This document shows positions 46,352 through 54,716 of a stretch of 60,832 bases of DNA, in pieces. The position numbers were made by a program, and so were the translations under genes. Positions within the stretch are counted from its first letter, which is position 1, and the number at the start of each line of letters is the position of its first letter. A model generated the notes under the pieces. It searched no databases. It was not told the DNA's origin and worked only from the letters and a program-made list of their open reading frames with translations. Source of the stretch: [Eubacterium] yurii. GTDB lineage: Bacteria > Bacillota > Clostridia > Peptostreptococcales > Filifactoraceae. The stretch covers positions 1 to 60,832 of the forward strand of contig FUZS01000004.1 in NCBI GenBank assembly GCA_900167215.1. Reading direction: 5' to 3'.

Positions 46352-46433
46352 TATAGAGCCATACTATTATAAGAAAGTAATAGAAAATGATCTGCTTTTG
46401 CATGTCCAAATATAAATTTGTTCCTCATAATTC

Positions 46434-46462
46434 TTGACATAATTTTACAATCATATTACAAT
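46434..46462 (+). promoter_or_regulatory. Promoter of rny
   Basis: TTGACA, 17-bp spacer, TACAAT. It implies a 5' untranslated leader of about 260 nt with no evident riboswitch. Confidence 0.7.
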
Positions 46463-46731
46463 ATTATAGTAAGTTATTTTTAAATTAAATTAGAATATGG
46501 AAATGTTAAAAAAATCAAGTCTCAACGAAGGGGAGTAATCAATAACATTAAAAAATTAAAGGATACAATTGTAAATTATATGTATTAAAAAGTTTATCAT
46601 ATTTGAAATTTATAGATTTATAAGTGTTCACATATTTTTAAAAACAACAACTTTATACTGTTTTACACAGCCTTTATGTATTGTGTATGATTATTTCCCT
46701 TTAGAAGAGATTAAGGGAGGTGGTCATAGTT

Positions 46732-48270
46732 ATGGATTTTAAAGTATTGGCAATGGTATTTATTTTCTCATTTTTGTCTTTTGCAGTAGGATATATAGTC
46801 AGAAAGACAGTTGCGGAAAAAAAGATTATATCTGCTGAAACCTATGCCAAAAACTTGGTTGAAAATGCTCAAAAAGACGCAGAGGCGTCAAAAAAAGAGA
46901 AGGTTCTTGAAGCTAAGGAAGAAATACACAAGATGCGTCAGGAACACGATAAAGAGTACAAGGACAGAAGAAATGAACTGCAAAAATTTGAAAGGCGTCT
47001 TGTACAAAAGGAAGAACAGCTTGATAAAAAAATTGGTCAGGTAGATGAAAAGGACAAGAAATTATCAGATACCGAGCAAAAATTAAAAGAGCGTGAAAGT
47101 AAGATAGATGAGATAAGAGAGCAACAACTGCGTAAATTGGAAGAAGTATCCAATTTGACAGTAGATGAAGCAAGAAAACAGGTGCTTGATGCGGCTGAAA
47201 GAGATCTCAAATATGAACTTTCGGCAAAGATAAAAGAGCTCGAAACTAAGGCTAAAGATGAAGCTGAACAAAATGCAAGAGAGATAGTGGCTTATGCAAT
47301 CCAAAAAGTGGCGGCTGATCAGGTGTCGGAAACTACGGTCAGCGTCGTAAATCTACCTAATGAAGAGATGAAGGGTAGAATAATAGGCCGTGAAGGTAGA
47401 AATATAAGAGCTATTGAAAACCTTACAGGTGTGGATTTGATTGTAGATGACACGCCTGAGGCTGTGGTATTGTCAGCCTTTGATCCTATTAGGAGAGAAG
47501 TGGCAAGAATTGCCCTTGAAAAACTGATAGCTGACGGTAGAATACACCCTGCAAGAATTGAAGAGATGGTTGAAAAAGCAAGAAAAGAAGTGGACAAGGC
47601 AATCAAGGAACATGGCGAAAAAGCATTGCTTGAAACAGGAATATACGGAATGCACCCTGAGCTTGTCAGACTGCTTGGAAGATTGCACTATAGGACAAGT
47701 TACGGTCAAAATGTGCTTAAACATTCGATAGAAATTTCCCATCTTTGTGGAATTATAGCTGCAGAACTTGGCGGAGATGTAAAATTGGCTAAGCGTGCCG
47801 GACTCGTGCATGACATCGGCAAGGCTGTTGATCATGAGATGGAAGGTACTCATGTTGAAATAGGCATGGATCTTTTAAGACGTTACAAAGAATCTGATGA
47901 GGTAATACATGCAATGTCTACTCATCACGGAGATTACGAACCTCAAACAATCGAGGCTGTTATTGTTACAGCTGCAGATGCCATATCAGCTGCAAGACCG
48001 GGAGCAAGAAGAGAGACCTTGGAAACATATATCAAGCGTCTTGAAAAATTGGAAGAAATTGCAAACTCTTTTGAAGAAGTGGAAAAATCTTTTGCAATCC
48101 AAGCCGGTAGAGAAGTGCGTATAATGGTTAAACCTGACAAGATAGACGATGCTCTGTTGCCTAAGCTTGCAAGAGATGTAGCTAAGATGATAGAAGAGCA
48201 AATGGAATATCCGGGACAAATTAAGGTGAATATATTAAGAGAAACCAGAACGGTAGACTATGCCAGATAA
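46732..48270 (+). CDS. rny: Ribonuclease Y
   Basis: The membrane-anchored endoribonuclease that starts mRNA decay in Firmicutes. About 512 residues: N-terminal membrane helix (about 4-22), long charged coiled coil (25-190), KH RNA-binding domain ([20 protein letters not shown]) and HD domain with the metal motif [12 protein letters not shown]. The ATG at 46732 ([10 protein letters not shown]) is 11 bases after GGGAGG; a GTG at 46720 overlapping the site would add four residues. Single-gene unit. Confidence 0.93.
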   Translation: MDFKVLAMVFIFSFLSFAVGYIVRKTVAEKKIISAETYAKNLVENAQKDAEASKKEKVLEAKEEIHKMRQEHDKEYKDRRNELQKFERRLVQKEEQLDKKIGQVDEKDKKLSDTEQKLKERESKIDEIREQQLRKLEEVSNLTVDEARKQVLDAAERDLKYELSAKIKELETKAKDEAEQNAREIVAYAIQKVAADQVSETTVSVVNLPNEEMKGRIIGREGRNIRAIENLTGVDLIVDDTPEAVVLSAFDPIRREVARIALEKLIADGRIHPARIEEMVEKARKEVDKAIKEHGEKALLETGIYGMHPELVRLLGRLHYRTSYGQNVLKHSIEISHLCGIIAAELGGDVKLAKRAGLVHDIGKAVDHEMEGTHVEIGMDLLRRYKESDEVIHAMSTHHGDYEPQTIEAVIVTAADAISAARPGARRETLETYIKRLEKLEEIANSFEEVEKSFAIQAGREVRIMVKPDKIDDALLPKLARDVAKMIEEQMEYPGQIKVNILRETRTVDYAR

Positions 48271-48330
48271 TATGAAATTATAAAGACTTGTAAATAACTC
48301 ATACTAATTTGTGTTTAAAATGAAAATAAA

Positions 48331-48378
48331 AATGTAGGCTAATATTTGAAAGTTCAGATATTGTCCTACATTTTTTTA
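48331..48378. terminator. Bidirectional terminator between rny and murT
   Basis: AATGTAGG (48331-48338) pairs with CCTACATT (48365-48372). T follows on the plus strand and, because A-rich sequence precedes it, U follows on the minus strand. It serves two convergent genes. Confidence 0.8.
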
Positions 48379-49704
48379 TTACTTTCCTCTTTCAATTATC
48401 TTTTTTCTTATATCAAAAAGACCTGTATAAGTCGAGATTACATAAAGCTTCGTGTCAAAGCCCAAGAGAGTATCTATGCACTTATCAATGTCTTTTTCCA
48501 CTGATATATTGTCGCATATCCTTGCAAATTTGACTCTTATAGCCATTTCATAGGCTCTTGTTCCTGTCAAAATCATATTGTCAAGCTTGCTCATATATTC
48601 AAAATTGACATCCCATATCCACGATATGTCCTTGCCGTCGGCAAAGTTGTCATTAAGCAGAAAAATAAAGGATTTTTTACCCTCCTCATCTTCTATATAC
48701 TTTAGGATTTCATTTGCTCCTGCAGGATTTTTCACCAGATTAAGCAGTATATTTTTGCCCTTTACCTCCAAAGTTTCCATTCTGCCAATACCAAGGTGAA
48801 AATGTGAAAACACGTCATCAAGCACCTTTTCATCAACATTGTAATTTATACATAGGCAAGATGCAGCTGTAAGGTTGTATATGTGATATGTTGCTGATAG
48901 ATTGTAGTGTAGAGTGCAGATTTTCTTTGACTTTGAGACAAGGTCAAAGCTTTTTTGAGCGTAGTTTATATTTTCAGCAGTAAAATCCGGCAAATCTGAA
49001 GAAAAATCACAAGATATACAGTGATACTTTCCTATGTGGGAATATTGATAGTAGTCATGTATCAATTCGTTACCGCATACTGGACAGAATCTACCCTCCT
49101 TTGCCTCCTCGGATTTTTCTTTGGAATGAGGTACTTTTTCCACGCCAAAAGTAATAACTTCGGCATTTTTAACAAAATGTGCAAATCTGTTGACATTTGG
49201 ATCGTCTTCGTTAAGATACAGTCTGCCATGGTAGTCTAAGAGGGAGTTTTGAATCTTGAGTATGATGGTTTCCATCTCGCCTACCCTGTCCAGCTGATCT
49301 CTGAAAAAGTTTGTTATAACTATGTCTGATGCCTGTATATATGGAAGATTCTTTGCCAGTGTAAGCTCGTCAACTTCAAGTACAAGGACATCTGCATTGA
49401 TTTTAAAGCCAAGCGAAGAATTTTTAATCAGCAGGCTTGCTATTCCATTTATTATATTGTCCCCTCTTGAGTTGGAAACAGTTTTGTATCCTGCTTTTTC
49501 AAAGCTTTGATATATCAAGTTGGCAGTCGAGGTTTTGCCGTTTGTACCTGTTACCAATATGGTTTTTTGAGGATATTTAAAAAATTTCAACAAGATAGGG
49601 CAGATTTTCACTGCTACCTTGCCTGGGAGTGAGCCTCCGTTTCTACCTATTATCTTAAGTAAGACAAGGATAAGCTTGCCGGCTATAAGTGCTAAATGAT
49701 GCAT
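48379..49704 (-). CDS. murT: Lipid II isoglutaminyl synthase subunit MurT
   Basis: 441 residues. A Mur-ligase-like enzyme with the P-loop VTGTNGKTSTANL, a zinc ribbon (CPVCGNELI and CISCDF), and the C-terminal DUF1727 region. With GatD it amidates the D-glutamate of lipid II. GGAG lies before the ATG. The N-terminus (LIAGKLILVLLKIIGRNG) is the hydrophobic start typical of the family. In most Firmicutes murT and gatD overlap in one operon; here they diverge. Confidence 0.92.
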   Translation of the reverse strand: MHHLALIAGKLILVLLKIIGRNGGSLPGKVAVKICPILLKFFKYPQKTILVTGTNGKTSTANLIYQSFEKAGYKTVSNSRGDNIINGIASLLIKNSSLGFKINADVLVLEVDELTLAKNLPYIQASDIVITNFFRDQLDRVGEMETIILKIQNSLLDYHGRLYLNEDDPNVNRFAHFVKNAEVITFGVEKVPHSKEKSEEAKEGRFCPVCGNELIHDYYQYSHIGKYHCISCDFSSDLPDFTAENINYAQKSFDLVSKSKKICTLHYNLSATYHIYNLTAASCLCINYNVDEKVLDDVFSHFHLGIGRMETLEVKGKNILLNLVKNPAGANEILKYIEDEEGKKSFIFLLNDNFADGKDISWIWDVNFEYMSKLDNMILTGTRAYEMAIRVKFARICDNISVEKDIDKCIDTLLGFDTKLYVISTYTGLFDIRKKIIERGK

Positions 49705-50014
49705 TAAAGTCTCCTATTTTCAAACTTAGACCAATCAAAAAATAACTATACTGAAAATATCCACATTTAAGACAAATACTCCTGCTATATTATGCAAAAA
49801 GTCTTATCAAAAATAATTTGATAAAGCATATAAAAAACGATAATCGGCTATATGTAAGTGACATTTTTTATATTGTCATTTACCTGCCAAAGAGCTTTAA
49901 ACAGCAGTGTAAAATTTTCAGCTATCATTAGATTGATATAAGTATATTTTCTCAACAAATTATAACACGATTTTTCAAGTTTTGATATGATTTTCTGAAA
50001 ATATTTTCAAAAAG
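49705..50014. other. murT-gatD divergent intergenic region
   Basis: Contains two inverted repeats: CTTATCAAA / TTTGATAAAG around 49803-49825, and GTAAGTGACA / TGTCATTTAC around 49855-49884 (one G-U pair). These may be operators or attenuators for murT or gatD. No gene is seen. Confidence 0.4.
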
Positions 50015-50043
50015 TTGAAAAAACATTTTGAAAATAGTATAAT
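50015..50043 (+). promoter_or_regulatory. Promoter of gatD-udk
   Basis: TTGAAA (50015-50020), 17-bp spacer, TATAAT (50038-50043); 30 bp before the gatD ATG. Confidence 0.8.
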
Positions 50044-50073
50044 TATTCATTATATCAATTTTTGGAGAGTAAA

Positions 50074-50823
50074 ATGGAACTAAAAATATTGCACCTTTAT
50101 CATGATATAATGGATTTATATGGTGATAAGGGTAATATGATGACTATAAAATACAGATGTGAGCAAAGAGGCATAAACTTTATATATGATACCTGCAGTA
50201 TCGGAGAGGAAAAGGACTACAGCTCTTATGACCTGATATTTATGGGTGGCGGAGCAGACAAGGAGCAGCTCATATTGTCCAAGGATTTATTGTCGAGAAG
50301 GACGCAGCTTGCAAAGGCTATGGACAGCGGCACATTTTTTTTGCTTATCTGCGGAGGATATCAGCTTTTTGGACAGTATTACGTAAATGCTGACGGGCAT
50401 AAGATACAGGGACTTGGATTTTTCGACTATGTCACTGAGAAATCAAAGAGTAATGACAGGTGTATAGGAAATATCTACCTTGATGTTGAAATAGACGGAG
50501 AGAGATTTGATGTGCTTGGATTTGAAAATCATGGCGGTCAGACCTACGGCAATGACGAAAGCTACTTCGGTAAGGTGATATTTGGCAATGGAAATTACTA
50601 TGGTGCAAAGTCCGAGGGTTTTTATAAGGACAATGTCTTAGGAACTTATATACATGGACCTCTATTACCTAAAAATCCTGCCTTAGCTGATTTTATAATA
50701 AGAAAGGCTCTTTTGAAAAACCATGGCGAAGTAAGTCTGGAGAAGCTGGATGACAGCATAGAGGTAAATGCAAAAAAGGAATTGCTTGAAAACTTGGGGC
50801 AAAAAAGAATAATAGAAGACTAA
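50074..50823 (+). CDS. gatD: Lipid II isoglutaminyl synthase glutaminase subunit GatD
   Basis: 249 residues, a class I (CobB/CobQ-like) glutamine amidotransferase. The nucleophile cysteine is in LICGGYQLFG and the histidine in GTYIHGPLLPKNP; the N-terminal HLYHDIMDLYGDKGNM is typical of GatD. It supplies ammonia to MurT. The ATG at 50074 follows GGAGAG; a TTG at 50062 overlaps that site. Followed 18 bp later by udk in the same transcript. Confidence 0.92.
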   Translation: MELKILHLYHDIMDLYGDKGNMMTIKYRCEQRGINFIYDTCSIGEEKDYSSYDLIFMGGGADKEQLILSKDLLSRRTQLAKAMDSGTFFLLICGGYQLFGQYYVNADGHKIQGLGFFDYVTEKSKSNDRCIGNIYLDVEIDGERFDVLGFENHGGQTYGNDESYFGKVIFGNGNYYGAKSEGFYKDNVLGTYIHGPLLPKNPALADFIIRKALLKNHGEVSLEKLDDSIEVNAKKELLENLGQKRIIED

Positions 50824-50841
50824 AAATTACAGGAGAACTTG

Positions 50842-51462
50842 ATGAAAAAACCGATTTTAATTGGAATTACAGGTGGTACCGGCTCCGGTAAAACTACCGT
50901 AGCCGAGGCTATACACTCGGCATTTGAGGGCAACAGTATCACCATGATAATGCAGGATTCATATTATAAGGATCAAAGTCACATCACCTTTGAAGAAAGA
51001 TTAAAGACCAACTACGACCATCCCCATTCTATAGATATGGATCACCTTATAAGGGATTTGAAATCTCTGATGTCAGGTCAAAGCATAGATATGCCGGTAT
51101 ATGACTTTGCTGAGCATACAAGAAAGAGTGAGACTATACACATAGTGCCTACCGATATTATAATAGTAGAGGGTATACTTGTGCTGGACGACAAGAACTT
51201 AAGAGATTTGCTCGACATCAAAATATATGTAGACACTGATGCAGACATAAGGATACTTAGGAGGATGCAAAGGGATATCAACGAGAGAGGTCGTAGCATG
51301 GAGTCGGTTATAAATCAATATTTAAATGTGGTAAGACCTATGCACGAGCAATTCACGGAGCCCACTAAGAGATATGCCGACATCATAATTCCGGAAGGCG
51401 GAAGAAATAGGGTAGCTATTGATGTGATAATTAGAAGTATCAAGGAATATTTGAGAAATTAA
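50842..51462 (+). CDS. udk: Uridine kinase
   Basis: 206 residues, full length. P-loop [12 protein letters not shown], the uridine-site segment QDSYYKD, and the LID-like [13 protein letters not shown]. It phosphorylates uridine or cytidine with ATP or GTP for pyrimidine salvage. The ATG at 50842 is six bases after AGGAG. Co-transcribed with gatD, an unusual partner. Confidence 0.93.
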   Translation: MKKPILIGITGGTGSGKTTVAEAIHSAFEGNSITMIMQDSYYKDQSHITFEERLKTNYDHPHSIDMDHLIRDLKSLMSGQSIDMPVYDFAEHTRKSETIHIVPTDIIIVEGILVLDDKNLRDLLDIKIYVDTDADIRILRRMQRDINERGRSMESVINQYLNVVRPMHEQFTEPTKRYADIIIPEGGRNRVAIDVIIRSIKEYLRN

Positions 51463-51486
51463 AACTAAGTTATAATAAACTTTATT

Positions 51487-51549
51487 ACTAATAAGTTATG
51501 GATAACTTTTTGTAAAATAACTACAAGGCTTTTTAACAGGCTTTTAGTA
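51487..51549 (+). repeat. Element B, partial copy after udk
   Basis: Begins ACTAATAAGTTATGG and ends AGGCTTTTTAACAGGCTTTT-AGTA; only the right part of element B is clear. AAGTTA-TGGA-TAACTT within it, followed by TTTT, could double as the udk terminator. Confidence 0.4.
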
Positions 51550-51551
51550 CA

Positions 51552-51684
51552 ATACTAAAATCTATTTAAACTATGGATTTTATCAGTTCTATCCTTGTGA
51601 TACTCTTTACCATATCTTTTGTTAATAAATATTTAGTGTATCATTTTTATAAAATATTTCCATTCTTATAATAGATTTTATACT
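51552..51684 (-). repeat. Element A variant (133 bp)
   Basis: ATACTAAAATCTATTTAAAC at the left; its interior (GATACTCTTTACCATATC) differs from ordinary A copies but matches the reverse of the copy at 53974-54107. A distinct subfamily. Confidence 0.65.
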
Positions 51685-51795
51685 AATCAGCCTTTATAAT
51701 GCCAAGATTGTTATTTTAGAAAATTATTCTTTTTACAGATTATCAATAATATTGATGTAAAAAAATTAAAAGGCTTTTTAACATGCTTTTAGTAT
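51680..51795 (+). repeat. Element B, full copy (116 bp)
   Basis: ATACTAATCAGCCTTTATAA to ACATGCTTTTAGTAT; shares its first five bases with the preceding element A variant. Confidence 0.78.
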
Positions 51796-51828
51796 AAGTA
51801 AATATTAGTATAAAAAAGCAAATAAAAA

Positions 51829-51857
51829 GGCTATATCCTCAACTAAGAGATATAGCC
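51829..51857 (-). terminator. Terminator of rpmE
   Basis: GGCTATATC pairs perfectly with GATATAGCC around an 11-nt loop; on the minus strand TTTTTA follows. Confidence 0.85.
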
Positions 51858-51880
51858 ATATTATTTCAACAATGATAAGC

Positions 51881-52084
51881 TTATTTTTTTCTGCTGAATT
51901 TTTTGTTGAATTTTTCCACTCTACCACCTTTTTCAACGTTCTTGCTTTGTCCTGTATAAAAAGGGTGGCAAGCTGAGCAGATTTCTACCTTTACTTCGTC
52001 CTTTGTAGATGCTGAAGTAAATGTATTTCCACAAGCACAGTGTACTGTTACTTCTTTAAACTCAGGATGTATATTTGGTTTCAT
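51881..52084 (-). CDS. rpmE: Ribosomal protein bL31, zinc-binding form
   Basis: 67 residues. The cysteine pairs HCACGN and CSACHP (C16, C18, C36, C39) mark the zinc-containing type. The ATG at 52084 ([12 protein letters not shown]) follows GAGGTG; the GTG at 52093 is part of that site. Single-gene unit with its own terminator. Confidence 0.95.
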   Translation of the reverse strand: MKPNIHPEFKEVTVHCACGNTFTSASTKDEVKVEICSACHPFYTGQSKNVEKGGRVEKFNKKFSRKK

Positions 52085-52269
52085 TATTTTCACCTCTTAT
52101 AAATAATGGGCAATAGTTGCTTGTTATTGCCTAAAAATATTTTAACCATGTAATTCTATCATATTTCCACTTAAAAATCAATTACTAATTTTATTTTATA
52201 TATATATTTAAATAGCAAAAATTTTTTAACTGTAAAAGCAAAATTTAACCTTACGTTTTTACAAAATAA

Positions 52270-52313
52270 TAAACGTTTTTTATATTGAAAAAAATCTTTT
52301 CTTGTAGTATAAT
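52270..52313 (+). promoter_or_regulatory. Promoter and likely auto-operator of the LacI-family gene
   Basis: TTGAAA (52285-52290), 17-bp spacer, TATAAT (52308-52313). The palindrome AAACGTTT with central CG, as in LacI-family operators, lies just upstream of the -35, with a related TTACGTTTTT about 20 bp further up. Autoregulation is inferred. Confidence 0.6.
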
Positions 52314-52371
52314 TACAACGAAAAAAATAATCATATGTGTTTTGCTTTTATTAAAAATGGGAGGGATGAAG

Positions 52372-53388
52372 ATGCCGGTTACTATTAAAGACGTAGCCAG
52401 AATTTCCGGAGTATCGATATCTACCGTATCAAGAGTCATCAACGACTCAAAGCCGGTAAGTAGCGGTATAAGAGAAAAAGTATTCAGAGTAATAGAAGAT
52501 ACAGGATATGTGCCAAACCCTGTAGCAAGAAGTCTTGTAATGAAAAAGAGCCAGTTGTTGGGCGTTATAGTACCGGGTTCTAAGTATCCGGTGGGGGATT
52601 TGGTCAATGCTATCGAGGAAATAGCCAGGATTTACCAGTATGATACCGTTTTATGCAATACTTATTGTGACAGCAAGAAAGAAGAAGAATTCGTGAATTT
52701 GCTACGTTCTAAACAAGCTGCCGGAATCATAATCGTAACAGAAAATATCAACGAAGAAATGGATAAAAAGCTAAAGAAATACGGAGTGCCTACTGTATAT
52801 TACACTCTTGGCACACCTAAGATAGATAACATAAACTGCGTGGATGTAGACAGGGTGGAAGCCATGCTTACATTACTTGAAAAGACTGAAAAAGACGATG
52901 GTAAGATAATTTACTTAAGACCTGACAAGGACGAACATAACCTCAAAGAAAACAGCAGACAGGCGATACTTGAAAAAGCTGTAAAAGAGAAGAAATTACC
53001 TGCATCCAAATTCAAGGTAGTATATGGTGCAAACGACATAGACTCAACTTACAAATTGATAGAAAAGACTTTGAAAAAAGATAAGACCATAACATCTATC
53101 ATATCTGCAAACGATGAGTCAACTCTTGGTGTTATTTACTATATGCAGGATAACGGCAAATCGATACCAAAAGATTACAAGCTTTCTCAAATATACGATA
53201 CTAAGATTGCAAAGCTGATGAGACCTGGCATTACATCTATATCACTGCCTATGTTTGATATTGGAGCTATATGTGCAAGACTTATCGTCAAAGAAATAGA
53301 AAACAAGGAACATAAGACGGGTTATGTATTCAAAGCAAATGAAGTAATACTTCCATATAACCTTATGGAAAGAAACAGTACGAAATAA
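52372..53388 (+). CDS. LacI family transcriptional regulator
   Basis: 338 residues. N-terminal LacI helix-turn-helix with hinge (VTIKDVARISGVSISTVSRV, then YVPNPVARSL) and a periplasmic-binding-protein-like sensor domain (about 60-338). The ATG at 52372 follows GGAGGG; upstream frames reach 52285 but begin in the promoter. CcpA-like in outline, but target and effector are unknown. Confidence 0.9.
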   Translation: MPVTIKDVARISGVSISTVSRVINDSKPVSSGIREKVFRVIEDTGYVPNPVARSLVMKKSQLLGVIVPGSKYPVGDLVNAIEEIARIYQYDTVLCNTYCDSKKEEEFVNLLRSKQAAGIIIVTENINEEMDKKLKKYGVPTVYYTLGTPKIDNINCVDVDRVEAMLTLLEKTEKDDGKIIYLRPDKDEHNLKENSRQAILEKAVKEKKLPASKFKVVYGANDIDSTYKLIEKTLKKDKTITSIISANDESTLGVIYYMQDNGKSIPKDYKLSQIYDTKIAKLMRPGITSISLPMFDIGAICARLIVKEIENKEHKTGYVFKANEVILPYNLMERNSTK

Positions 53389-53447
53389 GGAAAAGTTAGA
53401 TTTTGAATATATTTTGTAATGAAAATTTAATTTTTTTTCAAAGAAAC

Positions 53448-53476
53448 TTGAAAAATTAAGAGGAATATTATATAAT
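53448..53476 (+). promoter_or_regulatory. Promoter of the 6S RNA gene
   Basis: TTGAAA (53448-53453), 17-bp spacer, TATAAT (53471-53476), placing the start of transcription at about 53483. Confidence 0.8.
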
Positions 53477-53480
53477 AACT

Positions 53481-53650
53481 CAAGACTGGAGTATGCGTTA
53501 TACTACCTTAAATTCAACCGACAATTTGTATACGGGAGTTCGGGTCTTTTTATAATCAATGGCAAGCCTTAGTGTGCAGGATTTGTACATATTCTGGTAG
53601 TCAGCGAGGAAAGCAGGACACCCACCTGAGTAATCTCGGGACTTGAATTT
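53481..53650 (+). ncRNA. ssrS: 6S RNA
   Basis: About 170 nt. The ends close a stem (TCAAGACTGGAG with CTCGGGACTTGA). Blocks align in order with E. coli 6S RNA: AACCGACAATTTGTATAC to GAGCCGAUAUUUCAUAC, GGCAAGCCTTAGTGTGCAGG to GAGAAGCCUUAAAACUGCGA, and GGACACCCACCTGAG to GACACAUUCACCUUGA. A perfect hairpin CCTGAG-TAAT-CTCGGG follows at the 3' side, as in known 6S RNAs. 6S RNA mimics an open promoter and sequesters the housekeeping RNA polymerase in stationary phase. A weak hairpin and T run at about 53660-53681 end the transcript. A covariance-model search would settle the exact ends. Confidence 0.85.
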
Positions 53651-53792
53651 GGGGAGTGACGGTATTCCGGTTTTTATTTTGCCTAAAATATTGTGATATA
53701 GGTTTAATTTATAGAGGTATTATTGCGTATTGTAGATTTATCACCATTTATACTACCAAGAATTTATTTTAAATGACTCTATTAATTGTATA

Positions 53793-53964
53793 CTCAACTT
53801 TCCTACATGGAAACTCATTAAATACATTGAAATTCGAGTATATTTTAAAAATATAGTATTATAATTGACATTTTTTTTCAGTGTTTTCATTTTTTTTGAT
53901 AAATAAACCATTTTCAATAAAATATTATTTAGAAAATTGTGTGTCAAGTAGTGTATTAAAAAAA
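53793..53964 (+). repeat. Element C, truncated at its right end
   Basis: Left end CTCAACTTTCCTAC and most of the interior match element C. The last 55 bp and the right terminal repeat are missing where a variant element A begins. A short element B fragment (about 53733-53775) precedes it. Confidence 0.7.
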
Positions 53965-53973
53965 CTCTACATA

Positions 53974-54107
53974 ATACTTAAATCTAATAGAATAATGGAA
54001 ATATTTCATAAAAAATTATACACTAAAAATTTATTAACTAAAGATATGCTATAGAGTATCACAAGTATAGAATTGATAAAATCCAAAGTTTAAATAGAGT
54101 TTAATAT
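53974..54107 (+). repeat. Element A variant (134 bp)
   Basis: Same subfamily as 51552-51684 read on the other strand: ATACTTAAATCTAATAGAAT at the left and AGTTTAAATAGAGTTTAATA at the right. Confidence 0.65.
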
Positions 54108-54203
54108 AAAATTATGTGAAAGGTCTTTTTTAGTTTAAAAAAAGTTAATTTAATTAAACAAACGCTTGTCTTCTAACGATAAATATGTTAGATTTTATAG
54201 TAT

Positions 54204-54310
54204 AAAAAAAGAAGTCGAAAGTCCGACTTCACGATTTACATAAGAAAATGTCGCACAATGCGAGCAATCAATTACGGATAAATCCTTGTTTGAACTCACC
54301 TTGTAAATCA
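54204..54310 (-). ncRNA. tracrRNA of the type II-A CRISPR system
   Basis: Transcribed on the minus strand, away from cas9. Its 5' part (54310-54288) is an anti-repeat: read on the plus strand, 54288-54312 is GTTTGA-ACTC-ACCTTGTAAATCAAT, which matches the CRISPR repeat GTTTGA-GA-ACCTTGTAAATCAAT. This predicts a 6-bp lower stem, a bulge and a 15-bp upper stem. Next come a nexus-like hairpin GGAT-TT-ATCC, a hairpin TCGCA-TTG-TGCGA, and the terminator GAAGTCG-GACTTT-CGACTTC followed by T7. Length about 107 nt. Required for crRNA maturation and Cas9 function. Confidence 0.92.
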
Positions 54311-54316
54311 ATGATA

Positions 54317-54345
54317 ATGATATCATCAAAATTTCACTTTGTCAA
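54317..54345 (-). promoter_or_regulatory. Promoter of the tracrRNA
   Basis: On the minus strand: TTGACA (54345-54340), 17-bp spacer, TATCAT (54322-54317), with the start expected at about 54310. Confidence 0.85.
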
Positions 54346-54381
54346 CTGTTTTTAAAAAATTTACTGAATTATAGTATAAAT

Positions 54382-54596
54382 CCAACTCTACTACATGAAA
54401 ACTTATTAAAAGCTTTGAAATTAGAATATATTTTTAAAATATGATACTATACTTGACAAAGTTGTTTCAGGTTTCTTATAAATTTGCAAATTTCAATAAA
54501 TATTATTTGAAAAATTATTAGTCAAGTAGTGTACTAAAAATCAATTAATATTCAAATTTCAATAAAAATAATAATAATTTTAGTGGGAAAGTCTAG
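54382..54596 (+). repeat. Element C, diverged copy between tracrRNA and cas9
   Basis: 215 bp. The left end CCAACTCTACTAC is degenerate; the right end GTGGGAAAGTCTAG has lost two bases of the terminal repeat. Compared with the copy at 33053 it has lost about ten bases between TTGACA and ATAAAT. No target duplication remains visible. Confidence 0.75.
54453..54482 (+). promoter_or_regulatory. Candidate cas operon promoter inside element C
   Basis: TTGACA (54453-54458), 18-bp spacer, TATAAA (54477-54482), pointing at cas9 about 235 bp downstream. In other C copies the two hexamers are about ten bases further apart. No better promoter was found between the element and cas9 (TTGAAA at 54656 lacks a good -10). 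Confidence 0.5.
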
Positions 54597-54716
54597 TAAT
54601 TAATATATGAAATTTATGATGCTAAAAATCTTTATTATTTTTAAGTCTTATTAGCTTGAAACTAAAAATAACCTAAGCATTTATTAACAAAAATATGAAA
54701 TTTTAAGGAGGAAAAA

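Noticed and set aside
46352-46731. Small protein gene in the rny leader (AAGGGGAG near 46535)
   Set aside because: The ribosome-binding-like sequence is not followed by a start codon with an open frame of useful length.
54288-54320. Repeat-like sequence upstream of cas9 as a second CRISPR array
   Set aside because: It is a single, imperfect match without spacers and lies inside a transcription unit with promoter, hairpins and terminator on the other strand; it is the tracrRNA anti-repeat.
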